From positions 1 through 11,979 of the forward strand of contig CAMDRK010000052.1 of NCBI GenBank assembly GCA_945906715.1: a stretch of DNA of 11,979 nucleotides, written 5' to 3'. The notes under the pieces are model-generated. The model saw only the letters and a list, made by a program, of their open reading frames with translations. It had not been told where the DNA came from and ran no database searches. The position numbers and the translations under genes are program-made. This document shows positions 1-7,645 of this stretch, piece after piece. This DNA comes from Nitrospira lenta (GTDB taxonomy: Bacteria > Nitrospirota > Nitrospiria > Nitrospirales > Nitrospiraceae). Positions within the stretch are counted from its first letter, which is position 1. Each line of letters begins with the position of its first letter.

Positions 1-118
1 ATCTGGTCTATTCGGTTTGTTTGGTCCGTCCGGTGGATCTTGCTCGTGCGATCAGTTGACTAGAAAGACAAGACAGACCGAATAGATCGAATAGACCAAA
101 TAAACCAGGCAGACCAGA
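1..118. repeat. Interspersed repeat, copy 1: 9-base arrays flanking a conserved core
   Basis: A left arm of 9-base units (ggtctattc, ggtttgttt, ggtccgtcc; 5-30) is followed by a core at 31-69. A right arm of 9-base units of the opposite sense follows (cagaccgaa, tagatcgaa, tagaccaaa, taaaccagg, cagaccaga; 74-118). The arms are roughly complementary, so a transcript could fold into a long imperfect hairpin with the core in the loop. The core is the reverse complement of the core at 2711-2749, with 34 of 39 positions identical. The unit may extend left of the window. It carries TTGACT (56-61) facing the kinase gene, but no convincing -10 box lies at the right distance. Confidence 0.85.
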
Positions 119-135
119 CGTTACAGAGGATCCGA

Positions 136-1464
136 ATGACAACTCCACGCCCCTCCAACACCACCCCTCATCAATTACCCACACTCGAATCGCATGAAGC
201 GCTGATGCAGCTTGCTGCCAGGCGAGAATTGGAGCTTATTGCTGCGCGGCGAATGTCAGAAGTCTTCTCCCAACACATCAAACTCCAAGACCTGCTGGAA
301 CAGGCGCTTCACATCGCGCTGGATGTCGTGAATGCGGAAAATGGCTCCGTGCTGCTGGCCGACACCGACAATCGAACCCTCGTGTTTTATCACTCTATCG
401 GTCAACAACCCGTGCTACCGGGCACAGAGGTGCCCTGGTATGAGGGCATCGCCGGAACGGTCTATAGGACGGGAGTGCCTGAAATCGTCCCTGACGCACA
501 AACCGATATCCGCCATTTTAAACAAGTCGATGCAACGACCGGCGCCATTACCCATGACATGATCACGCTCCCCCTCAAGCGTTGGGAGGGCGACCCCATC
601 GGTGTCATTCAGGTCATGAACAAGCGTGGGGGGGAATTCCTCGACCGGGACGATATGGCGATTCTCACCATTATTGCTTCACTCGCCGCTGTCGCGATTG
701 AGCATACTCGTTTAGTGGAAGCCGCCAAGCTTGCCGAAGTGGCGGGGTTGATGGGCGACATTACCCATGACATTAAAAATCTCCTCATGCCTATCGTCTG
801 TGGCGCAGGAATCTTACAGACTGAAATCAACGAGCTGCTGGATTCTTTGCCCGATAGCGAAATAAAACGGGCCACGGCCAGTCGCAAAATCTGCAATGAA
901 GTGGTTGAGATGTTAAAGGACGACGCACACCGGATTCACGATCGTGTCGCAGAAATCGCGGACGCAGTCAAAGAGCTGAGCACCCCGCTCGATTTTTCCG
1001 CATGCGAAGTGGCCGACGTCGTCAGCAACGTGTTTCGCTCTCTGGGAATTCTAGCCCAGGAAAGACATGTCCGACTCCTCACCGAGAACCTGGAGTTACT
1101 CCCGTTGATCGTGGCAGACCAGCGACGGCTCTACAGTGCCTTCTATAATTTGATCAACAATGCAATTCCTGAAGTGCCCGCAGGCGGCTCCATAACCGTG
1201 TACGGGCAACCCGCTACGACTGAAAGCGCGATCGTGGTATCGGTCATCGATACGGGTGGCGGGATGACGCCGGACGTGAGAGATCGGCTCTTCACCAAAC
1301 GCGCTGTCAGCACGAAGCCAGGCGGGACAGGACTCGGCACGAAAATCGCGAAGGACATCGTCGAGGCTCATGGGGGCACGATCCGGGTTGAAAGCGAACT
1401 GGGAGCTGGAACGAAGATACACATCCGACTACCGCTAAAGCCGGGAGAGGCGGGGCGATCCTGA
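136..1464 (+). CDS. GAF-domain sensor histidine kinase, soluble
   Basis: This 442-residue protein has no signal peptide or membrane segment and should be cytoplasmic. A GAF domain spans about residues 45-195, so the input is probably a small ligand or a partner protein. The phospho-acceptor box is THDIKN with His211, followed by an unusually long predicted helical stretch before the ATPase domain. The ATPase motifs are the N box (Asn341-Asn342), G1 DTGGGM (372-377) and G2 GGTGLGT (396-402), so ATP binding and autophosphorylation at His211 look intact. There is no receiver or output domain, so it must pass phosphate to a separate protein. The nearest candidates are the convergent receiver protein at 1888-2280 and the HPt/receiver pair at 8925-9744. 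The ATG start has a purine-rich AGAGGA (124-129) in front. The gene begins 17 bases after a repeat element and is followed by a heptad-repeat hairpin. The family call is firm; ligand and partner are unknown. Confidence 0.93.
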   Translation: MTTPRPSNTTPHQLPTLESHEALMQLAARRELELIAARRMSEVFSQHIKLQDLLEQALHIALDVVNAENGSVLLADTDNRTLVFYHSIGQQPVLPGTEVPWYEGIAGTVYRTGVPEIVPDAQTDIRHFKQVDATTGAITHDMITLPLKRWEGDPIGVIQVMNKRGGEFLDRDDMAILTIIASLAAVAIEHTRLVEAAKLAEVAGLMGDITHDIKNLLMPIVCGAGILQTEINELLDSLPDSEIKRATASRKICNEVVEMLKDDAHRIHDRVAEIADAVKELSTPLDFSACEVADVVSNVFRSLGILAQERHVRLLTENLELLPLIVADQRRLYSAFYNLINNAIPEVPAGGSITVYGQPATTESAIVVSVIDTGGGMTPDVRDRLFTKRAVSTKPGGTGLGTKIAKDIVEAHGGTIRVESELGAGTKIHIRLPLKPGEAGRS

Positions 1465-1476
1465 CGGGTGAAGAAG

Positions 1477-1544
1477 TTCTGAGTGCTGGGTGCTGAGTTA
1501 GTTCCGGACAACTCAGAACTTAGAACTCAGCACTCAACACTTTT
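1477..1544. repeat. Heptad-repeat inverted pair, possible terminator hairpin
   Basis: The left arm holds 7-base units TTCTGAG, TGCTGGG, TGCTGAG (1477-1497). The right arm holds complementary units CTCAGAA, CTTAGAA, CTCAGCA, CTCAACA (1512-1539), then CTTTT. The arms can pair around a short loop near 1498-1511. The position 12 bases after the kinase stop and the short T run suggest transcription could end here, though the stem is A/T-rich and imperfect. The same unit, with the same AGAAGTTCTGAG leader, recurs at 7713-7752, so this is a genome repeat family rather than a dedicated terminator. Confidence 0.75.
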
Positions 1545-1587
1545 ATGCTCGCCCAGCTGCTTCACCGGTATCTTGACGCCGGAGTCC

Positions 1588-1890
1588 TAGCAGGATGCTC
1601 AAAATGGCCGTCCAGCAAAACCGCTCCAACTCTCGCTATCTCTATTAGGGGAGTGGCCGAGGCTGCCCTTTACTGCGCGCATCGAACGATAGACATGCTC
1701 CCTCCAAGCTGGCTCGTTCTCTCGCCAGGGATGGGGGCTGATTGATCTTCCACTGCGCGCGTCCAACGAGGGCCTTCCCAGGCCGCGCATTGCGCGAGCA
1801 CAGAAGATCATCAGGCTCCATCCCTTCCTCTGTTCTGCGAGCAAGAAGGGCACCTGGCCGCTCCCTGCCCATTTTTTCAGCATCCTGCTA
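1588..1890. repeat. ~300 bp element with inverted ends (MITE-like or structured repeat)
   Basis: The left end starts TAGCAGGATGCT (1588-1599). The right end is its exact reverse complement AGCATCCTGCTA (1879-1890). Similarity continues inward with small gaps (AAAATGG at 1601-1607 against CCATTTTTT at 1869-1877). No target duplication is evident at the flanks. The interior shows no credible gene; short frames through it lack any family resemblance. Two interior stretches begin CTGCGCGC (near 1674 and 1754), hinting at internal duplication. The last three bases (1888-1890) are the stop codon of the minus-strand response regulator. This element fills nearly all of the gene-free interval 1465-1887 beyond the heptad hairpin. 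Confidence 0.65.
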
Positions 1891-2280
1891 ATCAAACACC
1901 GCCTGTTCCCCGATAGCCCGCCCGACTGCATCCAACAGGGTTTGGGCCTGGGCCGGCTTGATGAGATAGTCCACCACACCCTGCTTGAACAGGAACGTCG
2001 CTCCATAGATATTCGGGTGTCCAGTCATCACGATGACCGGTATCGATGGAAGCTTCGCCCGGATGAATGCGATCAGGTCATTTCCGTTCACCTTTGGCAT
2101 AGCAATGTCGCAGATGATGGCTTGGAATGGGAAACCAGCGGGATAGGATTGGATCACGGCCATGGCTTCTTCACCATCAGCAGCTTCGAGGACTTCATAG
2201 CCACCTTGTTTCAGCACGAGGCCGACTGTTTTCCTGACATGCGCTTCATCATCAACAATGAACACTTTCCCCATAGACAT
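1888..2280 (-). CDS. Single-domain response regulator (CheY-like receiver)
   Basis: The protein is one receiver domain of 130 residues with no output domain. Signature residues are present: acidic pocket Asp10-Asp11, phospho-acceptor Asp58 in CDIAMPK, Thr86 in MTGHP, and Lys108-Pro109. It should be phosphorylated by a histidine kinase and act by protein contact. The first in-frame ATG (2298) is less likely than the one at 2280, which follows GAGGGTGAG at suitable spacing; an ATG at 2274 is also possible. The gene is convergent with the GAF kinase at 136-1464, an attractive but unproven partner. Its TAG stop is the edge of the inverted-end element, so insertion of that element may have set the C-terminus. 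Just past the core receiver fold the protein ends with GEQAVFD. Confidence 0.9.
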   Translation of the reverse strand: MSMGKVFIVDDEAHVRKTVGLVLKQGGYEVLEAADGEEAMAVIQSYPAGFPFQAIICDIAMPKVNGNDLIAFIRAKLPSIPVIVMTGHPNIYGATFLFKQGVVDYLIKPAQAQTLLDAVGRAIGEQAVFD

Positions 2281-2354
2281 GCTCACCCTCACATCCATAC
2301 GTGACAGGCTCGCTTACATGATCGAGTGAGCCCGCTTGATTGACAGATGAAGCT
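2281..2354. other. Leader region of the minus-strand receiver gene, with a small hairpin
   Basis: GGCTCGCT (2307-2314) can pair with AGTGAGCC (2325-2332), with one G-T wobble, about 30 bases upstream of the receiver gene start. It could be an operator or transcript hairpin. No clear promoter boxes were found. Confidence 0.3.
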
Positions 2355-2485
2355 CCCCGCAGCAAGCTGCGGGGTATCTTGCGAAATTCTCCGAAGCCGC
2401 TACCCTCCTTCGCCAAAGCTACGGAGGGTTCTCCTCGCCTTCATCCACGTAGCAAGCTACGGGGTATTCGGCGAAGGAGAATCCT
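2355..2485. repeat. Cluster of AGCAAGCT palindromic repeats
   Basis: Three related short units lie together. The first is a perfect 9 bp inverted repeat around AA, CCCCGCAGC/GCTGCGGGG (2355-2374). The second is an ACCCTCC/GGAGGGT stem (2402-2408 and 2423-2429) around CGCCAAAGCTAC. The third is GTAGCAAGCTAC (2449-2460), followed by GGGGTATTCGGCGAA, which matches GGGGTATCTTGCGAA after the first unit. Frames through the cluster give low-complexity peptides such as SKLRGI, commonly mis-annotated as proteins. No gene is supported here. Confidence 0.75.
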
Positions 2486-2649
2486 GAGTGTCCCTCATAG
2501 AACTTTTTGTGCTTGGCTGCAATCCCTATGAAAGAGATACTCCTCTATCGCTCTCCAAACTATCCCCTCAAATAGACACCCCCCTCGTTTGAGTCTATTC
2601 ATTCCGATCCCGCGGCCCAGTAGATTAGAACCCATTGAAAGAAGCCGGG
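2486..2649. other. Gene-free stretch, upstream region of the phosphodiesterase-cyclase operon
   Basis: No coding frame is credible. The only structure seen is AATAGAC (2572-2578) facing GTCTATT (2593-2599), with TCAAA and TTTGA close by; this could be a weak operator-like inverted repeat. A promoter for the downstream operon would be expected here or inside the following repeat, but no convincing boxes could be assigned. Confidence 0.3.
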
Positions 2650-2798
2650 TCTGTTTGGTCTATCTGGTCTATCTCGTGTATCCAGTCAATCTGGGCGGAG
2701 AGGATATTCTGTCTTTCCAGTCAACTGATTGCATGGGCAAGACCCACCGAACAGACCAGACAGACCGAACAGACCAGACAGACCAGACAGACCAGATA
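2650..2798. repeat. Interspersed repeat, copy 2: 9-base arrays flanking a conserved core
   Basis: The left arm has degenerate 9-base units (ggtctatct twice, then diverged copies; 2657-2700). The core lies at 2709-2749. The right arm has five near-perfect 9-base units, cagaccaga or cagaccgaa (2752-2796). Orientation is opposite to copy 1. The array ends three bases before the Shine-Dalgarno of the phosphodiesterase gene. Because the unit is 9 bases it stays in codon phase and keeps a frame open, giving an artefactual N-terminal Arg-Pro-Asp repeat upstream of the real gene. Confidence 0.88.
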
Positions 2799-2800
2799 TC

Positions 2801-2805
2801 GGAGG
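2801..2805 (+). promoter_or_regulatory. Ribosome binding site GGAGG that sets the GTG start
   Basis: GGAGG sits seven bases before GTG at 2813. It is the strongest such site in the interval and argues against the upstream in-frame ATG at 2729, which lies in the repeat core. Confidence 0.8.
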
Positions 2806-2812
2806 CTACCGC

Positions 2813-3601
2813 GTGGATATTAGAATTCTCGGTTGTCATGGCTCTGATACCCTTCTGCAACTTGCCACTGGACCTCACACTTGCAATACCTGTAGCTTCT
2901 TACTGAACGAGACGCTGCTTCTCGACGCCGGCACTGTGGCCAGCAAGCTCTCATTGCACGAGCAGAGGCAGATCCGTCACATTATTCTTTCACACCTCCA
3001 TTTCGATCATATTAAAGGGCTCCCAATGCTAGCCGACAATTTGAGCGAACAGATGGACGCCCCGATCGTTCTGGCAGGTCTCCCTGAAGTGCTACAGGGA
3101 CTGCGCCGCCACATCTTCAATACGGATGTGTATCCCGATTTTTTTCGCATCCCGACGCCGGAGCGCCCGACATTTACTTCGTCATATCTGAAGCCTGGAA
3201 CGGCGTATTCGTTTTCAGACGTCACCATCACGCCTGTCTTGGTTAATCACACCGTTCCCACGACAGGATTTATCGTACAAGATCGGTCCTCTGCCTTTGT
3301 CTATAGCGGAGACACCTATTCCACTGATGAACTGTGGCACGAAGCGAAACAGATCCCGCACCTCAAAACCGCCTTTATCGAATGTTCCTATCCAAACTCC
3401 ATGATGGACCTCGCCCGGATCAGTAAACATCTCACACCGGCTTTGCTCATGCAGGAGCTCAGAAAACTCGATCGAGACGATATCTCGGTCTATGCCTACC
3501 ATCTGAAACCGGCATATAAAGACCAGATCCTGCGCGAACTTCGTGAGCTGTCTATTCCCGGTTTAACGGTCCTTGAGGAAGACCAAACGCTCATGATCTA
3601 G
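2813..3601 (+). CDS. MBL-fold hydrolase, class II cyclic-nucleotide phosphodiesterase type
   Basis: The protein has 262 residues from the GTG start. It opens with a beta strand DIRILGC and a CNTCSFLLN segment, followed by the metal site HLHFDH (His61, His63, Asp65, His66). Further metal or active-site residues are His146 in NHTVPTTGF, Asp167 in YSGDT, and probably His206 or His230 (YHLKP). The order, the FNTDVYPDF segment and the NHTVP motif fit metallo-beta-lactamase-fold 3',5'-cyclic-nucleotide phosphodiesterases (class II), which open cAMP or cGMP to the 5' monophosphate using two metal ions. No signal peptide is seen, so it should act in the cytoplasm. It is the first gene of an operon, 27 bases before a nucleotidyl cyclase, which supports a role in removing that enzyme's product. 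The fold is certain; the substrate is inferred from resemblance and context. An RNase Z-like or other hydrolase role remains possible. Confidence 0.8.
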   Translation: MDIRILGCHGSDTLLQLATGPHTCNTCSFLLNETLLLDAGTVASKLSLHEQRQIRHIILSHLHFDHIKGLPMLADNLSEQMDAPIVLAGLPEVLQGLRRHIFNTDVYPDFFRIPTPERPTFTSSYLKPGTAYSFSDVTITPVLVNHTVPTTGFIVQDRSSAFVYSGDTYSTDELWHEAKQIPHLKTAFIECSYPNSMMDLARISKHLTPALLMQELRKLDRDDISVYAYHLKPAYKDQILRELRELSIPGLTVLEEDQTLMI

Positions 3602-3628
3602 CAGGATAAGGCATCAGAGTCAGACGCG

Positions 3629-6600
3629 ATGACACCTCCGGCTTCCAGCACCTCATATTTTTGCCCGCGTTGCCGTGAACAGCTTCCTGGCAACGCAAAA
3701 TTCTGCAGTAGTTGCGGAACTCCTGTCCCTGTACGAGCCATCACCGCTGATCGAGACCCCGTTGCCGAGCAGGGCGAGCGTCGGCTTGCCACCGTAATGT
3801 TCTCAGATTTGTCCGGGTACACCGCGCTAAATCAGCATCTGGATCCTGAAGAAGTTGAAGCCGTCATGCTCCGACTCAAGCATATGGCAATTGAAATCGT
3901 GGAAACGCATGGCGGCATTGTGAATCAGTTTGTCGGCGATGAAGTCTTGGCTCTGTTCGGAGTCACTGCCGCGCACGAGGACGACCCAGTCCGCGCAGTC
4001 CGATCCGCATTCGATCTCCATGCGGCGGCACGTCGCCTGAGTGCGGAAGTCGACTCTTCCATTGGCGAGTCGCTCGCCATGCATACGGGGATTCACACGG
4101 GTCTGATCGTCACGAACGTTCACGATTCGCGAGATGGTATTTACGGGATTACAGGGGATACGGTCATCACCGCCGTTCGATTAAAAGCGGCGTCACCCCG
4201 TGACGTGATTCTCATAAGCGAGGTTACCTACAAGTTGATTGCCCCCTATTTTCATGCCGATTTCTGGGGCGAGATAGATGTAAAGGGCAGAGCCTCTCCG
4301 GTAAAAGCCTATTCTGTCACCGGAGAACTTGCGATTCATTCCCGTTTTGAAGCCTCACAAAAAAGAGGGCTGACGGAATATACGGCACGGGCGCTTGAAT
4401 TAGATCAGCTGAAAAATGCCTTTGAGAAAACACGAACGGGGACCGACCAATTTGTAGTGGTCGTCGGGGAAGCGGGCATCGGGAAGAGCCGCCTCTTGTA
4501 TGAATTCACACGCGAAATCAGGCATTCGAATGTCGTCGTTCTTCAGGGTAGCTGTCATACGGACGCGACCAGCACGTCGTACCATCCTTTCCTGGATACG
4601 CTTCGACGAGAGTTAGGAATCACCGGCGATCACAGCCGTCACGCTGTGGCCGACACAGCGGCTGACGTACTCACTGCGATCCACCCAGCTCTTCAGGAAT
4701 ATCTTCCCACCTATCTTCATCTTCTCTCGTTACGCACCGATCCGATGCTTTCTCACATGCAAGCCACCGATCTGAGACACCTCATTCGAGAGGCGCTGGT
4801 TCAGTTCTTCATACGTAAAGCGGACAGGAAGCCGACTCTTTTGCTCCTTGAAGATTGGCATTGGAGCGATGAGGGCTCCAATGCCGTCCTTCAACATCTG
4901 CTCACGGAGATCAGAGGTCATGCTCTCATGGTCGGTTTGACGCACCGTTCCGAGTATGTGGTTGGACGGGGACCGCGCAGTCCGGATGCCATTCTGATGT
5001 TACCGCCTCTCGACATTGCACAAACTGAACGTTTACTTGCAGCCACATTGGCGGTCCGGGAACTGCCGGCCGGCCTCGCCGATCTCCTATATGAGCGAAC
5101 GGGAGGTAATCCGTTATTCATCGAAGAAGCCAGTCATTCACTCGTTGAAGAAGGAATCGTCGTGAAGCAGGGCGCAGCGGCAATGCTCACTCAATCGATT
5201 GCAGCTAGTCACTTGCCTGCGACGGTACAAGGGATTATTCAAAGCCGGTTGGATCGTCTGCCTCCCGACTGGAAGGAGGTTTTGGGAACCGCCTCGGTCA
5301 TTGGACGGTCCTTTGCTCTCTCTCTTCTCGAACCCCTCTATAACGGACGAACCCGTCTCCAAGACGTGCTGGCATCACTCGTAGCGATCGATATGATCTC
5401 GCCGTTGGAGGAGTCGACATACTTGTTTAAGCACGTTTTAACTCAGCAAGTGACATACGAGACACTGTTGTTGAAAAGAAGACGGCTACTCCATCGGTTG
5501 GTCGCGCAGACGATGGAACGCGTCTTCGAGGGGCGTTTATCAGAACATATCCATACTCTGTACCACCATGTCCGTGTTGCCGAGGAATGGGAGAAGGTTG
5601 TCTCCTATGGGCAATCGGTCGCGGACAAGGCACAGCGACTGAGTCAATTTCAGGAGGCGGTTGCGATCCTTGATGAAGTCACAGCCGCTCTGCTTCGGCT
5701 GCCCCACGGTCGATCTCGCCAAAATTCCCTGATCGATATTCTTCTTATAAAGGAGCGATTATACGACACCCTGGGAACGAGGGAACGCCAAGAAGCCGTC
5801 ATCGGAGAGATGTTTTCCATTCTCGCCCAGGAAGAGGACTTGGGCCGTCTTGCCGCCGTTCAGCTGCGGCAAGGAGATTTGTTGACCCAGCGGGGCAAAT
5901 ACTTTGAGGCTGAAGAGGCCTTGGAAAGTTCACTCGCATTGCGCGGGCAGATTGGGGATGAACCTGGGGAAAGTAATACCCTTCGTAGTCTCAGTTTTCT
6001 CCGATGGCACCAAGGGCGTAGTCGAGAGGCGTTAGCCTGTAACGAGCGCGCGCTGGTGATCGATCGGAAACGCGGCGACGGAAAAAGTGTCGTTCACGAC
6101 CTCACGAACCTGGCGGCGGTGCTACAAAGCCTTGATGACATGAATGGGGCTTTGGCGAAGTTGACAGAAGCCCTTACCTTAGACGCGGCGGGCGATCCCT
6201 TTCATCGAATGACCATTTTCTATAATATTGCGAACATTCAAAGCAAACAATCCCGGTATGATGAAGCACTCAAATATTATGAAGAGGCCCTGCGTCCTTG
6301 TATTGACCATCGTCTTTATATCAACCAGACACTGGTCCTCGGATGCATAGCAAGCATGTATCAAAAACAAGAGAGGCTCGAAGAAAGCCTGCACTATTAC
6401 CGGCAGGTTGTTGATATATCGAAGCGGATTACATATCCGCAAGGATCCGTAAATGGATTGCGCGGTGTCGTCGACATTCTGCTGCTGAGGAATCAAGCGA
6501 ACGAGGCACTGCCCTATTTATTGGAGAGCATCGCCATCTTGGGAGACCTCGGCGACATGGCCAACGAAGCTATTTCATGGCAGATCGCCGCGAGTATTTA

Positions 6601-7354
6601 CGAACGGTATGCGGATCGATGGGATGACGCTTTCAAAGCATGGTACGAGGTCCGCAGGCTCGCTCAGCGATTGAAAGACCTTCCTCGGGAGCTGAACGCC
6701 GTGGAAGGAATGGCTCGAAACATTCGCCTTGGTGGGCGCGACAACGCAGCCGCGTTAACCCACCTACAGGAAGCGTACCGGCTCGCCGCCAAGCTTAAAA
6801 AGCGAGAGGACGTCGGGCGATTCCTCAACAGCATGGCCATCCTCGAGTGGGAACGTCAGAATTATGACAATGCGCTAGGCCATTATGAAGAGGCGCTCGC
6901 GGTGTATCGTGACCTTGGGGACGACCGCAACATCGGGTTCATGTTAAACAGTATAGCGGTCACGCTTCGCTCCATGGGTCGATTCGAAGAGGCGCTTACC
7001 GCACTTGACCGCGCGCTAGCCATCCACCGTGAGATGAACGAACGTCTACATGAAGGCCAGGCGTTAGCCGTGGTGGGACATCTCTACGCTGATCGAGATC
7101 AGTGTACGGAAGCCATGGATGCCTACCGGCGATCGCTCACAATTCGTCGTGAGATCGGGGACCAAGTGGGTGAAGGTTGGATGACATACTTTATCGCGCT
7201 CATCTATGTCCGGCAGAAGCAAATTCAGGAGGGCAGATCGTTCGTGAGTCAGGCTCTCGAAATCGCGTCAACCCATGAGGACCAGGAGCTGAGACAGGCC
7301 TGTCTAACCCTGGAAGATACGATAGCGGTGATTGAATTCACTTCATTTTCATGA
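3629..7354 (+). CDS. Class III nucleotidyl cyclase with zinc ribbon, AAA-type ATPase and TPR repeats
   Basis: This 1241-residue protein has four parts. A zinc ribbon uses Cys12, Cys15, Cys26 and Cys29. A class III cyclase domain (about 50-235) has metal-binding Asp60 (FSDLSGYT) and Asp104 (VGDEVLALFG) and Arg184. A STAND/AAA-type ATPase follows, with Walker A GEAGIGKS (280-287) and Walker B LLLLED (404-409). Tetratricopeptide repeats run from about 745 to 1230. The architecture is known in large bacterial adenylate/guanylate cyclases in which the ATPase-TPR part is thought to sense partners. It should be cytoplasmic. Oddities: the position of the transition-state Asn (GDTVN in relatives) is Ile180, and the substrate-contacting Lys position is Gln100, so catalytic strength and the ATP/GTP choice are uncertain. 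No strong Shine-Dalgarno precedes the ATG; translation may be coupled to the upstream phosphodiesterase gene. The stop overlaps the next gene. Confidence 0.92.
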   Translation: MTPPASSTSYFCPRCREQLPGNAKFCSSCGTPVPVRAITADRDPVAEQGERRLATVMFSDLSGYTALNQHLDPEEVEAVMLRLKHMAIEIVETHGGIVNQFVGDEVLALFGVTAAHEDDPVRAVRSAFDLHAAARRLSAEVDSSIGESLAMHTGIHTGLIVTNVHDSRDGIYGITGDTVITAVRLKAASPRDVILISEVTYKLIAPYFHADFWGEIDVKGRASPVKAYSVTGELAIHSRFEASQKRGLTEYTARALELDQLKNAFEKTRTGTDQFVVVVGEAGIGKSRLLYEFTREIRHSNVVVLQGSCHTDATSTSYHPFLDTLRRELGITGDHSRHAVADTAADVLTAIHPALQEYLPTYLHLLSLRTDPMLSHMQATDLRHLIREALVQFFIRKADRKPTLLLLEDWHWSDEGSNAVLQHLLTEIRGHALMVGLTHRSEYVVGRGPRSPDAILMLPPLDIAQTERLLAATLAVRELPAGLADLLYERTGGNPLFIEEASHSLVEEGIVVKQGAAAMLTQSIAASHLPATVQGIIQSRLDRLPPDWKEVLGTASVIGRSFALSLLEPLYNGRTRLQDVLASLVAIDMISPLEESTYLFKHVLTQQVTYETLLLKRRRLLHRLVAQTMERVFEGRLSEHIHTLYHHVRVAEEWEKVVSYGQSVADKAQRLSQFQEAVAILDEVTAALLRLPHGRSRQNSLIDILLIKERLYDTLGTRERQEAVIGEMFSILAQEEDLGRLAAVQLRQGDLLTQRGKYFEAEEALESSLALRGQIGDEPGESNTLRSLSFLRWHQGRSREALACNERALVIDRKRGDGKSVVHDLTNLAAVLQSLDDMNGALAKLTEALTLDAAGDPFHRMTIFYNIANIQSKQSRYDEALKYYEEALRPCIDHRLYINQTLVLGCIASMYQKQERLEESLHYYRQVVDISKRITYPQGSVNGLRGVVDILLLRNQANEALPYLLESIAILGDLGDMANEAISWQIAASIYERYADRWDDAFKAWYEVRRLAQRLKDLPRELNAVEGMARNIRLGGRDNAAALTHLQEAYRLAAKLKKREDVGRFLNSMAILEWERQNYDNALGHYEEALAVYRDLGDDRNIGFMLNSIAVTLRSMGRFEEALTALDRALAIHREMNERLHEGQALAVVGHLYADRDQCTEAMDAYRRSLTIRREIGDQVGEGWMTYFIALIYVRQKQIQEGRSFVSQALEIASTHEDQELRQACLTLEDTIAVIEFTSFS

Positions 7355-7365
7355 TTGGAGTCATT

Positions 7366-7632
7366 ATGCCTCGTTATATTATCGAAAGAACATTACCTAA
7401 GATGTCACAGGAAGATATGCAACAACTGGCACGGCGCTCTATACAGGTCGCCGACGGAATTCCCGGGGTGGTATGGATTAAGAGCTATATTTCCGAATCA
7501 GAGGGCAAAACCTACTGTGAATATGAAGCTCCCAACCCAGAATCTCTGCTCGAACACGCGCGTCCGTTGAATATTTCCGCCGACAAAATCACCTGTGTAG
7601 AAATAGAAGTCCACCCGGGGATGTTCAGATAG
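7366..7632 (+). CDS. DUF4242 family small protein (SCO4226-like)
   Basis: An 88-residue protein starting MPRYIIERTLP is preferred, because GGAG (7357-7360) lies five bases ahead of ATG 7366. An ATG at 7351 overlapping the cyclase stop (ATGA) would add five residues. The pattern of an N-terminal RYIIER strand, a GVVWIKSYIS strand, a YCEYEAPNPESL segment and a C-terminal IEVHPGMF fits DUF4242, a ferredoxin-like fold family that includes the Streptomyces nickel-binding protein SCO4226. Function outside that example is poorly known. Tight linkage to the cyclase suggests co-translation and possibly a sensory or regulatory role for the cyclic-nucleotide operon, but that is inference. No signal peptide or membrane segment is seen. 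Confidence 0.85.
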   Translation: MPRYIIERTLPKMSQEDMQQLARRSIQVADGIPGVVWIKSYISESEGKTYCEYEAPNPESLLEHARPLNISADKITCVEIEVHPGMFR

Positions 7633-7645
7633 ACCGCCTGATTCG

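Noticed and set aside
1599..1872. Short frames inside the inverted-end element
   Set aside because: No recognisable protein, and composition follows the repeat; bounded by inverted ends rather than by gene signals.
1942..2304. Plus-strand frame of 120 residues over the response regulator
   Set aside because: It mirrors the receiver gene, which has all its signature residues on the minus strand.
2752..2796. Regular repeats that could be taken for a CRISPR array
   Set aside because: The units are 9 bases with no spacers between them, and no cas genes are in the window.
2669..2878. Minus-strand frame with a Trp-Ser-Val repeat
   Set aside because: It is a translation of the 9-base array and has no support beyond the repeat.
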